Made by a program: the position numbers and the translations under genes. Under the pieces are notes generated by a model. It saw nothing but the letters and a program-made list of their open reading frames with translations. It did no database searches and had not been told where the DNA came from. From Trichuris trichiura (taxonomy: Eukaryota; Nematoda; Enoplea; Trichinellida; Trichuridae), in contig JBAJFE010000042.1 of the NCBI GenBank assembly GCA_037903355.1, positions 4,414,001-4,478,000 of the forward strand: a stretch of DNA of 64,000 nucleotides, read 5' to 3'. Of this stretch, positions 1 to 12,600 are shown in pieces (position 1 is the first letter of the stretch; each line of letters starts with the position of its first letter).

Positions 1-3000
1 TTGGCTTCTATGGATTTCCTTGAATTTTTGCCAAGTGAGTTACATTTCTTAACAACTAAATCAAAATGCTGAAACTTAGCCCGCCAAGGAGAAGATGCAA
101 TTACCATGGACGAGACGACACCTCGAAGAAAGCGGAGTGAAGTAGCGGCGTTTTATTTACATGCAAATATTATTTTTTTGCTAAGTTCGAAGACTTAATA
201 CCGGATTTTTTTGGTGAAGCTTCTGCACTGGAAAATTTTCCTTTGGATTTGACCGAGTATAGCAGCCAAGTTAAATTCACAGAAACTATTATAACGGTTT
301 TGAGCTTCAGAGAGTCGCAGCTAATGAGCATTGTTGATGTCCACCCATCAGAAGAACCTCTCCAGTATATGCAGTTGACTACCTGCACCCTTAGTTGACT
401 CAAAACTCGCGCATTCGTATTTCAGAACGAAAGGAATTGCGAGTGCGGTGGACGCCGTCTCAAGAGAGGCAATCTCAAAGTTTGTGGGCGTTGAAGATAT
501 GAACGGTTCAGCAGAGATTTCATTTAGCAATGAAAATGTGTCAGAGACAATAATTGCTCCAAAGAATGCGTTTGGTCAGTTTCAAACTTCAACACCAGTT
601 TATCTAGATCTTACACCAAAGGTAAAGTTTGCTTCAAAGGGTGGTGCCGCATATCCAGTTTCAGCCGCTAAGAATGCGCAAGAAACGTTTGCTTAAAGAT
701 CTTAGAACCACACTTCACTCGAGCGTCATTCGTAAACAGTTGGATAACTACAGTAGTACTGTGTTACCTTTGGAGAAGGTTAAAAGTTCCGGTAAACTTG
801 ATTTCCTTGAAAACGCTGTATACAGTTGTTGAGAAAAGAACGGAATGAAGAGTCCCTTTTGAAAGAAGAATGGATGAAACAACCAGGAATGAGTAAGTTG
901 AACTATTGGGTTGTTTCACAAGTTCGTTCTCCTTTCTTCGGTTGCTTTAACTTAATCTTTTCCATTGAAAATACAAACTGTTCAGTGGACAATGTATTCC
1001 TCTTCACTATTCACAACTTCTTCCTATTGACTGGCCAGCTGTTTTTCCCGAGGCGGTAGAACTCGGGAAAAATCTTCGTCATTATCAACTGAAACTCGCT
1101 CAAGTTAATAGCAAGCGAACGGATAAAGTAGTAGTCGGATAGACTGAAGTCCGGCGAATAACCTGGACGCGGAAGGATCTCCCATCCGAGCTCGTAACTG
1201 GCTGTTTTTGTGATTGTTGCTGTGTGCGGTCCGCCATTGTTGTGCTGCAGTACGACCAGATGTTGATGCTTCTGCCTTGCCTGCTGAACTGCGCTCCCCA
1301 AATGCCGTAATTGTTCTACATAAATTGCGGTGGTAATAGTATGTTTCTTTAAAAACAGTTCAAAATTTATAACATCCTCACAACCCCACCAGACAGAGAA
1401 CAGTCTTTCGTTTATGTAATACTAGCTTTTTTGCAGGGAGGATCTTCACCAAGGTTCAGGTACTCGTTCCTTTCTTTCATGTTGGCATACAGACGCCACT
1501 TCTCGTCACTTGTGATAATCTGGCTGAAGAACGGGAGAGGTTGGGTTACAGCTTGATGGTGTCGACTGAAGAAAGAACTTGCGACAGAAACGCGCCAGCT
1601 TTTGTCATTTACACTCTGCTATGGCACCTATAATCCCATTTTCTGTACGTTTTCCATAGGTAACAAGTGTCAGTTCACAGTCGCATGACCGCAGTCCATA
1701 TTCTCAGCCATTTCACAGGTCAACTATCGTGGATCTTCGTTTACTAGGGCGCCCAGTCTCTCTTCACTAAAACCGCTAGGCCTCACTACCCTCCCACTTT
1801 CACTCAGACTGAAACTTCTTTAAAACGGAAAAACCATTTTCTATCTTCTCTATCACCGGTAGCCTTTCTCCGCTGTTGCCTATGTTTTTCCAGCGGCTGC
1901 GACAGCACTTAATCCTTCGTTATACTGGAGAAGCAGCACATGTCAGAGATGCTCCTTTTTGCTGATATGGCGTTTCATCTTTCCAGCTACGCTGAAACTG
2001 CTCATGAGCTCAATACTAGGTTGAACTGTATTGGCTTGTGGAGGACATGGGAAAATATTGAATAATATATACCGCCTGGCATAAGAGCGATGATGTACAA
2101 AAGATTTACTTCGGAAGAAAACGGAATGAACTTACGAAACAACTCAATATTAATATTTTTTGTCTGCCGACAGCTGCATAAATTCCTTTTCAGGAATTCA
2201 GTCATGGCGCCTGGTAGAACGTTACCAACAAACACTGAGCTTTCCAAATCTGACAGAAGTTTCTCGTAATGATTTAGTTTCTGAAGCGGTAATCCCTTTT
2301 TTTAAATGAATGGTCGATAAATGTTGGTTAACAGATTTTGAAAAAGCCAACGGTCGCTGAATCATTTGCCGATGTGGTACAATCCAACACTGAAAGCAGC
2401 TTGGAAGTTCAGCGAGGTCGAACGCTAGATTCAACTGGAATTTTAAGAAACGTAGGAAGCTCAGGTGAATCAGGTCCAGCGGTAGAACTTTGCAGTGAGG
2501 CATCTTTATATCGCAGATGAAATGATGGATTCCGTTCGTTATTCAAAAGGTCTGGTCCAAATGCAGAGGTACTGTAACTTAATGGTCGATCTATTTCCAT
2601 GAAGTGTTTTTAAGTTCCGACGAAAATTTCCATTGGCAAAATAGTGACGGTACGACACAAACATAAACTGATTGATAAAATTGGTAAATACCAACAGCTG
2701 CTGGACAACTTGAGCACTTGGCTCCGCTCTATTCGACGGGCGTAACAGAACTGATCGCATACAACCGTGAAGAGAAAGACTCATTGAATAACGTAGTCGA
2801 GCCGAATAATTCGCATTTCGATGATCAATTATTAAAGTAGGTCACGGGCTGAATTCAGGAGGAAATATGTTCCCTTTTTAAAGGAAAGTATACGAAATGG
2901 CAAAGAACAAAGATTACGTCACTTTCGCTGACCTCTGCCCACGCGAGACAACCACTAGAAAAACCGCAGCTCTCGTTTTCAATTCTCTTCTAAGTATTAA

Positions 3001-3141
3001 TAGTCTCGACAAATCGAAAGTTTTCGTAGTGACCAAATGATTTTTTTAGCCCTCCATTCAGGGGGAAAGTTGTCAGTTGCTCAAGGAGACTACATGAGCG
3101 ACATACGAATTTGGACTAGTTCTGGCGCCGGATATTGTTGA
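1..3141 (+). CDS. RAD21: RAD21/REC8-family alpha-kleisin (cohesin subunit), 5' end outside the window
   Basis: Exons read by eye: 1-34 (partial), 80-141, 186-364, 426-621, 665-778, 826-892, 2257-2288, 2335-2464, 2698-2836, 2884-2993, 3050-3141 (stop TGA 3139-3141). All junctions are GT-AG, every phase fits, and the joined frame gives 384 residues. Introns are mostly 43-61 bp; the 892-2257 intron carries a mariner, and a 33-nt exon at 1987-2019 could also fit there. Two regions match kleisins. A basic stretch in exons 4-5 (RKKRLLKDLRTT, then RKQLDNYSS) corresponds to the central RAD21 segment. The C-terminal winged helix (FADLCPRETTTRK, FNSLLTLHSGGKLSVAQGDY, MSDI) aligns gap-free with the RAD21 end that binds the SMC1 head. 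The N-terminal SMC3-binding domain must lie upstream. The family closes the cohesin ring for sister-chromatid cohesion. Whether this is mitotic RAD21 or meiotic REC8 cannot be told. The middle exons (2257-2464) are the least certain. Confidence 0.82.
1011..1950 (-). mobile_element. mariner-family transposase remnant inside the kleisin intron
   Basis: Minus-strand reading gives a mariner catalytic domain in order: an ITSDEKW-like motif near 1500 (first catalytic D region), an interrupted middle, then the HNNGGPHTA and PGYSPDFSLSDYYFIRS region at 1011-1301. At least three stops or frameshifts interrupt the frame, so it is dead. Terminal inverted repeats and a TA duplication were not recognised, so the ends are approximate. 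It lies antisense within the single long intron (893-2256) of the kleisin gene and explains most of that intron's length. Confidence 0.8.
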
Positions 3142-3690
3142 GAAGAATGAATTCCAAGAAAAGGTCAGCTTGCTTGTGCGAAGTATTAACGGTACGAACT
3201 TACCTCGGTTATTCTGAAACTTCATTGTCTGTGGATTTCTTGTGCACCATTCAAGTTGTTTCAGCTTTGCATACATTGTTATGGATGAGTAAAGCTGTGT
3301 TCACTCATTCTAAGGACAATTTGAAAAACGTAAACAAAAGTGAACTTGCAATTCTGCTTCTTCGCAGGTAGTATAATTTTATCTTTCACATTGCTCGTTA
3401 AACAGAGACTGCAAGTTGTTTTTGAATTGCTGTATTGTTTTTGATAAGTACTAAGAATCTTCGCAAACTTCCGTAATTTTTTAAGCAATATTTTTCTTGC
3501 CCACCCTTTGCAGTAGCAAACATTCTGAGATATGTTCATTACAAAAAAGTAATTTACCTTGAGAGGAGTACTCACGTAAAATTACTTCATCCAAACTATA
3601 GCGCAATATTGAGTAGAGTTAAATGTAAGTGCAAATAGAAACCCGAAATTCTGTCAGCGCATTATTTCGCCAGCAGTACTGAACCGTAGG
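3142..3690. other. intergenic gap between convergent kleisin and GLI genes
   Basis: The two genes end tail to tail 549 bp apart. The stretch should hold both 3' UTRs. I see no canonical AATAAA on either strand and no convincing coding exon; short open frames here are not supported by splice sites. Confidence 0.6.
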
Positions 3691-6600
3691 TCACGGAGGA
3701 GCGTAGGCTTGAGCATGTAAATAATGCTGGTCCACGGAAGACCGTCCGTCATCCGCTTCTAAGCATAGGTCCCTTAGATTTGCAGCGACGTCGTGTACCT
3801 GTTGCTGTTGCGAACTTGGAACTTCGATGTAGTTCTCACTTGTTCCTTCGGGGGCAGCACCGGGATCGATGAAATCATTCAACGAAACTCCGGCAAGATT
3901 TACAACTCCTCTTGCACTCTCGTCCGAACTGGTGGCATAATTGTGGAGATGAGCGGGAACAGCGGTCGGAACAGACAGGTGAAGGAGCGAGTGCGTGTAA
4001 GCGCATGGCTGATATGTTTCATGTGAATTTGGGAGTCGGTTGGTTAAGACGCTACCATTCGCAACGTATGTAGGGTTACTGGGCAACCTCTCATGATGTG
4101 TCTGGGGTAGGTACATGTCTTGGTTGCAGGTACTCTGCGTATTCGACCACTGCTGATTTTGCCAAACCGGCTCGACATGCCGAAAATTGCTACAGTGTCC
4201 GAACGCGCAGCACCCACAGTGGCAAACATGATCAACATACTGACATGAAGGGGCATAGTAGCATTGACAGCTGACGTGTAGTCGACAGGCAGGACTGTAT
4301 TTGCAAGAAGTTAAACAGCATCTGCCGCGTCGCACTTCTTGTGAGCTTTCATTTGTAAACCAAGCGTTTTCTTCTTGGCTGTTTTGGGTTGCATGAACAA
4401 CAGAATGTCTGTTATCTTGCAGCCAACAGCTTACGGAAGATATGCAGCTTTCCTTATCTGATTCGAATGAATCTTTGAACGAGCTTCCACTTGCTTCACT
4501 TAAACAATCGATGGCATCCAAACAACGATAAGACGGGCCTACATTCTGTCCAACATGTGTCCCATTCCCGCCTCAAACGGATCCATAGATTAAAAATACT
4601 TTTGGAATAGAAAGGTGCATGTACTTGCCTTTAAAGCTTCCGGCAGAGACGGCATCAATGCAGCCATTTTCATTGAAAAAATTTCCAGCTTGACAAGACG
4701 AAAATGGATCGACAGCTACGTATAGAGCAGATAAACTGGCAATGTATTGGTAACGTGCGAGTCCGCCTTACCTTGCCTGTGATTCTCCAAATTCAAAGGC
4801 ATTGCGTCTAAACTCAAAGCTGCAGATTTGTTATCCTGCTTGCGACAGTAACGTAACAAATCGGGTGGCCTGACGGAACCACCGTCTAGGCCAACTGACC
4901 CGTTTCCGGCTTCCACAGTACAATAAACGAGCTTAAATATTATTACGATTCATCTGATATTATGAGAACGTTTTTAGAAGTCGCACTTCATGTTCTGAAG
5001 GAAGAGAAATTCCGCTATCTACGGTAACCGTTGAAACGCTGGGCAACAGTTTCGAGGTCATCTCAACACCACTATCGTTGTGATAAGGAGAGACAGATGA
5101 ACAACAGCACTGAAAAAAGTTGAGTTGAACATGCACATACCTAAACAACGGTGAAACAAATCATACAGTATCGGCATTGCTGCCGCTATTGGGACTGTTC
5201 GAGCTGCTGCTAGCTGAATTTACGCTGCTCGGATTGTCTGACTTATAATCACCACCTGTGTCCATTGGAGATGGATTACCAGTATGGATGAACTGTCCTC
5301 TGTCATCCTTAGTATCATCTGAATCCTTCCAAGACCTTTTAAAAAATAAAACAGTAGTAATCATTAATCCGAAAGGGAATTTACTTGTCCGCAGTAGTGC
5401 TTGATCGTTTGCTTCTCTTGTATTGGCGCAAGGAGTCCTCCCCATGCGTAGTCTTCATGTGTTTCCTCAACGAACTTGGATCCGTGTAGCGCTTATCGCA
5501 GCCAGGCACAGGGCAAACGTATGGTTTCTACAAAAGCAGTTACAAATAAAGAGATCACATACTGTTTAGCAAACACCTCATCTGAATGAGTGCGATTTTG
5601 ATGCTTCGCTCTGTCAGAGGCATTCGTGAAACTTTTCTCACAGCCAGGAAATTCACAAGAATATGGTTTTTCTCCCGTGTGCGAACGCATGTGCGTTTTC
5701 AAGTTTTCCAGGCGACTATACGCTTTCGAGCAACCTGCGAACTAAAACGAAAAGACATGTAACAGGTGAAAAACTAGGCTCTACTACAACAAGCATGATA
5801 AGAACAGTACAGCAGGACTGCTATCGTTCATATCAGTGTCATTAAACTATGAAACATTTCAAACAATTTCGCGAGGCATGATAACAAAATGCTTGAAGGT
5901 GTTTTTAAACCAGCTTGCATACTACGTCTATCCCAATGAACGACATGCCAAGTACAGACAACATGCCTAAGAATTATACCCTCAAAAGCAAGTAAGCGGC
6001 AGCACGCCTCTAGGAACAAGTAGGTGTACGCTAATGAACAAGGCTACAGACACTGCACTAACATGAGCAGCTGCAACAATGTAGAAGACTTAAAATGGAA
6101 TAAGGCAGCAAAAATATTTAACTATTACAAAAAATTGACCCCAGAAAGCTATCATAAAAAACTCAACAAAAACAAACAATCAAACAACAACAACACTCAA
6201 ACATCACAAGTTACAATAATGCGAAGGCCATACTTAACAGTAGTAGCAATCTAACCACACAGCGAGGCAGACCAATCGTGGACCCAAAAATTACAATGGA
6301 AAAAGCCAAACAAGCCTCTGCTGTGGTGGAACATGCGACGCAATGCACTCAACCGCTCCATCCAAAAATCTTATGTTACGAAAACAACTTACGGTTAAGA
6401 AGAATCAAAGCACTATACATAAGACACAATACGACTTACAACCGCGATCAGGGAGCGGACGTAAGTGAGATTTGGATAAATGTTATGACGCGGTATAATT
6501 GCTGCTCACTAACTAGATGAAATACAAAGCTGTTGAAACAAAAGAAAAAACAAATAATTAGAACAAATGGAAATGTATAAAATTGCAGTATATATGGAAC

Positions 6601-9600
6601 AAAGAAAGAAAAAAGAAGAAAGAAGAAAAAAATGGATGCAAAATAGAAAAACAGTGATTTAACAATAGAAGAAAAAGTTTCGAAAAACAACCCAAAAGAG
6701 ACGCGAATCTACAAGCTATATGGAACAAGAAGAAGAAGTCCGCTGACAGACTCAAAGACAAAAATCTACCAACGGAAGATTTTAAAATGCCCGCTTTAAA
6801 TCTTCAGAAACGATAGAAGACTGCATTCGCTGCCACAAATTATATTTACAATTTAAGACCGCTGAAGACGGGTCTCGATTGTCCCGAAAGCTCCGGAGTT
6901 TTTTCACACATAAAAACGGGAATCTATCCGTAATAAAGTTTTTCATTATGAAGTCATAGAAAACTTCACAAAACTGTGCGGCAGTCGAGCATGAGGCCCA
7001 ACGCGAACCCTACTCGGCGGTTATGAAAACAGGGGAAGAAAACAAGAACTTATACGGAGAAACGTGGCCTGATGCATCCTAACCAATGTTTAACATATAC
7101 AGTCGGCCCTCGTTATCCGCAGATTCTATACAATGCGGTTTGTCTGACGTGAAATAGTGACGTCATCTTTTACATTGCAGTACACAAGATAAAGCCTAGA
7201 ACAGTCAATGGTTGCTGGAAGAGTTTGTGGGGAGACGCATTCAGTGAACGTGAGAACTTAGGTGCAATCGATGAGGTCATGGACGTAGTGAATATTGCCA
7301 AGGAGATCAGAGGTGAAAGTTTCTCCGATATGATAAAAGATGGTATCAGGGAGCACGTAGAAGACTGTGGAGAACCGTTTACCAACGAGGAAATCGAAGA
7401 ACTGATACAGTCACCTATGGGCAGCGACGACGACGACGTTATGGAAGATACAGGAGCTCAAACACCCTCGGATTGGATGCTGCAAAAGCTTGCTCGTATT
7501 TTTCGGCGAGCACAGGTCCTAAAGGATATGATTGCTGACTACGATCCATCCATGGAACATGGCATCATGGTTACACGTGGAATAACGACTTCGTTGAAGC
7601 CGCTGCAAGATTTATTCGATGAAGCGAAAAAAAGGAAGAGACAGTTTCCTGTAACAACGTTTTTAGATAAAGCTCCGGCAGCTGCGGAGCCTAACATTCT
7701 AAGGCGAGAAGTTTCGCTACCAACAAGTTCAGGAAACCGTAGGACTGGCCAGTCTCCAGTGAATCTGCGCCCACCTACAGAGACTGGGTAAATTGTCTGA
7801 TTCCTGATGCCCCAAACGTTTCTGCCGTGAACGTTTCGCTCTGTGTGGATGTGTTCTGTGTGATGTTCGCTATTTCTGCTTAAGTGCGCCTATGTATTTT
7901 ATATTTCCCCTGCTCTGTACCCATTCCGCGCACCAGTGCATCGCTTAACTCATTAAAGCAAGGTGGTTCCCAGGAGTTTAAAAAAAGAGCATCTTACTTT
8001 CATCCTTTCTTGTACCTAATGGCCTGGGTTCTTATGGCTAACCCTATTGGACAAGCGCAGTCTCATTGATGTCATTATTTCGTATCTAGATTCTGTGGTA
8101 CCAAGCTTCGAAGGGCCTCTAGTTGGCAACACCAGCTTTTGCTCATATTGAGCAAAACCTTTTAGTGCACGTTTGAACTTTCCTAAAGTCAAATAGTTAT
8201 TATCAAAAGCATCTAGATACCCTTGTATCAGAGAGCCTTGTGGGCTGTTTAAAACCAGTCGTCTTTTGCAACATAATTGAACACTGGATACCCCATCATA
8301 ACTTCTATTGCGCGAATATTAATTCATTGAGAAAACAGGTCCAACTTTTTTGTTCTTGTCAACTGCTGTTCCCGTTTGTCGTTAGCTTGTATCCGCAACT
8401 AAACGGAACAATACCCCAGTAATGTTGGCGAAGCAAAAAGAATAATGCTACAAAACGTCCTCTTTGAAAACATAGTTTTTAACGGGTGTGTGTATCAGCA
8501 TTATTGAACGGGTAGCTTTTCCGTACAATAATGCTAAAACGCCTTCTTCTTTCCGAAAGCTTTGAACATTAAAAAAGTGTAGTGCGTTGATATCTGTACT
8601 TTTTTTTAATAACGGCTCATCCATCCGTTGGTAGAGCAGTTGTTTTAGTTTAACTACAGATAACAGCACAACGAAAAAACGGGAAAACCCGTAGAAGACC
8701 TTACAACCATGAAACGCCTTCTGTAAAAAATGAACGCCAAAAAGGAATTGTTCGAACACAGCTCACTCCTGCACTCGACGTTTCGAAGAGAACTTGCAAT
8801 GAACACCTGCAGATGAAAAGAAATGAAAGCGTGAAATCAAAATTACAATATGAAGCTCAGCAACTAAGTGGACTCAGGCAGTAACGCTGCAGGTCGTGCA
8901 AGAAGTTACGTCTCTCTTACAAAAAAAACTCTAGAGCAAACTCAGCTAACACTAAAACAAAACACGGTAGGAAACCTTAGCCAGTTTACAATAAGACCCC
9001 GCTACATAAACTAAAGGAAAGAATGGGCAGCTTATAGCAAAGACGCATGTAGATATCTGTTCGGTTATTGGTCACTTTGTTTTTTTTGTGATGACTGACG
9101 ACTGTTTCTAAAATAAATATAAAAAATTTGTATATTCCAACCTTTCGAGACTGCTCGTTTTACCTTTTGCAGAGAACTTACAGAAAGTTTAACGGTGATG
9201 ATAACGAAACAGGTGGAAAGTAGAGGATCTGACTACAATTTGTTTTATAATCACTTTTCTCCAGAACGGTACTCCGTAAGTACAGTCAATGAACTATTTG
9301 TAAATCTTAAACTTTTTGCTACGTACAGTACCGTCATTCTCATCCTGATTCTTCTTTTCCATAGGGTCGAAAGGTCAAATAACTCAAGCGTTCTTAAAAC
9401 TTGTCAATTGCTGAGTGTACCTCACAACCTTGATCAACAACCTAAGACCGCTGATGACGGGTCTCGAATGACCTGAAAGCTCCGGAGTTTTTCTACATAT
9501 ACAGAACAAACGGGAATTATCCGTAATAAACTTCTTCATTATGAAAACATTTGTTCCCGTACCAAGAAACCCCGTTTTCAAAACAATGAAAAGTTAGAAA

Positions 9601-12600
9601 AAATCGCAGCATTGAAAAGAACGTTAAGTATTAGGTTTTCAAAGTTTCACCTGATATAGGATCGCTCACGAGGAATCATAAGGTTAATGCACCAACCAAC
9701 GACACCACAGAATGTCTATTTGGTCAAAGTTGCCTGCTCCGGATCATGCTTACGAGAAACAATAACTATTACACTCAACGCATCAAGCACCTTAAATCCA
9801 GTCTTGCAAACCAGTGTATTAACTGGGATAGGTGGGTCTGTTTCAAAGCGCAGAACCAAGTCACGATCATTTGGCAAAATCATAGTCCTCAAGCATACGA
9901 TTAAGGTATATGCTATCGTATAGCGTACCTCTCAGCGAAAAGAAAAATTAAAGCATTTTTCATGAGAACAATTTAACTGGGGGTTAAAAGTGGTAAAGTA
10001 GAGAATAAAATTAACAAAGACTTTGGCTGCTTTTCGCTCTTGCACACGAGTAAGTATTACGTCTTTCCTTGGGATGCATAGAAAAAGAAGAGTTAAGATG
10101 AGGATGATCTTATCATTTGCACCCAGTCAAAATCTGAACGTAACTTTGAACGGATTATAGTCGTTTTGCCGACAGTCAGTTCGTCGGCAATCGTTTCGTC
10201 GAGAAGTCAGTTTATGGACAGGTCGTTTTGTACAGTGTAATTACAAACGAAACTTGTCTAACAAAATCTGTTAAATAACATTTTCCTGAAGGCGTCCCTG
10301 TGCTTCGTGTCAGTCAGAGTGCGAATTTCGTTTAAATTCGACAAACTGAAAGTAGTACGAATTGCACGATAACGGTTTTCAGGTTAAGGTTGGCATTCCA
10401 TTGAAAGTTTGTAGCCCAATATATAGTTAGTTATGTATCCCAGAAACGTAGTCGTCTCTAAGGATACTAATGCGAGAGGTAATTATGTTGAAGAAAACAG
10501 TGGATTCAGAAACTTAGAAAATCAGCTGAGGTGTCAGTAAGTGCATTGAAGCCAAAGGAATGTTTGTGTGCTTACGACGGATTACAAAAACCCTTACAAA
10601 ATGACCTGTCGACAAACCGACGTGTAGATGAACCAACCTGTCGACAAATCGACATGTCGACGAACGGCTTTGTCCACAAACCGACATGTCGAACAACGAC
10701 CTGTCCACCTACCAACCTCTCAATGAAACGACTGCCGACGAACTGACTGTCGGCTAAACGGCTTCGGCTAATTCTGAGCTAAGTTTATGGTAGGTTATTA
10801 TTCGCATGAGATGTTCGCTCCTTCTATCGTCAAGCATTTTGCAGCTCTGTTGAAGGCAGTAACAGTCCAGAATGCTGTGGACAGCTAGTAACAGCCTGAC
10901 AGCCATTCAGTTGTCACAGGAAGCAAAATCTTACACGAAACCGTTACAAAACACCCATTCATGAACCTTGTTCACTTGTTTGCCCAATATGGGCACTGTC
11001 AAAAACACCCAGAACGATTGCTACATCAACTTTGAGGTCAATATTCATCCACTCTTCGAAATTAGGATTAAAAATTCCAAAATTTAAAGAGAAATTGTTA
11101 ACTGAAAACAGTTCCCGTCCTACAGTAGTAACAGAGACGGCTAAATTCACGAGGAAACTCTGCACAGCATGAAACCGTGCCAAAACATTCATCTGTTGAA
11201 GCAAGCACGTTTCGAACCGCAGCGACGCGCAAAGCATTTTCGGGCGTCTGGATCAGAATAGCGTAGCCTAATCAAACTGTAATATTGCTTAGACGGAAGT
11301 ATTTAAAATGACAATCATGTAGCATGCTGTAAGTCAGTCGAGGGAAGCTAAATTGCAACGAAAAATTAAACGTTTTAATACTACGACTATCATGCTAGCA
11401 ATATTATGCCAAAATGCCTAAAAATGCGTCTGGAAACTGTGGTGTAAATGCATTAACTCGTAAATAACATTCATTGGCGCCCATTTAGGCCATGCAATAC
11501 CCTCTGAAGCATTCACTCACATTAATGTACAATCGTAATTCGTGTTGTCAGAGTCATAATGAGATGTTCCTTAGCAACTCGTCAGTTTCAAAGCAAGTAG
11601 TGGCATGCCGAATTTCAGAGCACTACCGCTTTCAGACCAAGTTTAAGCATATAGCTAGCTAAAGAATCTACCATCACTACCAAATAGCTAAGTTGAGCGA
11701 TGCGCGATTAATTTTTTATTCTAAATCTTCCTTATAAATATAAAAGGGTTTCTACTATCGTCTATCAGAATAAGCTTTTCCACAATCTGCAAATACGTAG
11801 TTCTGCTTGATCACGGAACCGGATGTTCATGCATGCAATTTTTAACAAAGGCTTTACGTGCACTGGAAAAATGGAGCATTAAATGGTTGACATAAAACAA
11901 ACCTGGGCTGATTTTTGTCATAATTCGCTTTTAGTTTAAACCGACCAGCAAGGAAGCAGATAAACGAGAGTGATCATATTTGCTTTGACAGGTGAAGTCA
12001 CTCAGCTTACTGCTGAATTGCAAGAAATGTAAAATAGAAAGTTTCAAAACACGTCGTCTGGTTGTTCCAAATTTGAAAACAGAAATGACATTTCATGATT
12101 TCCTTATGGGAAGTTAAAAGAAATTAAAATATTTAATTTTAATAAACGGTTTCTCTGCGCAAATAAATTAGGAAACCTCAATAGACTATTAAGAAAAACT
12201 GTGACTTCAAACTAAAAGGCTGTTAATTACTGTAGCGGTTGCTGAAAGCAGGATTCCTTGTAACGTGCTTATGAAGAGTCGACGTTCATCTTAAGTTATT
12301 GACGCAGTTGCGCATCGACTCAACAAGAGAACGACAAAATCCTTTTAAAATTAAAAAATGAGGTCCCTGATTTGAGCTCTGAGCATTTACCAGTGACAGA
12401 TAGACGCTGCTTTTTATAAGCAGGAATAGCCTGTGGAAAGAACGCGGTTTGACGTGGGCACGTTTTAAGCAACTTGCTTAACACTTCAGCAGCTGGACGG
12501 TCCTATGCTTGCACTGAAGCTTAGTGCAAACTTAAGGAATCATTGATGTTGAGCACAGTGATTCATTCTTATTACATATTTCCATGGCGTATATTTATCA

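Noticed and set aside
2338..2520. 60-codon open frame as a separate gene
   Set aside because: Its first part is a kleisin exon ending at 2464; the rest is intron read-through.
3135..3371. Open frame with exon-like junctions beyond the kleisin stop
   Set aside because: An alternative splicing gave a readable extension, but the WHD aligns gap-free only with the ending at 3141.
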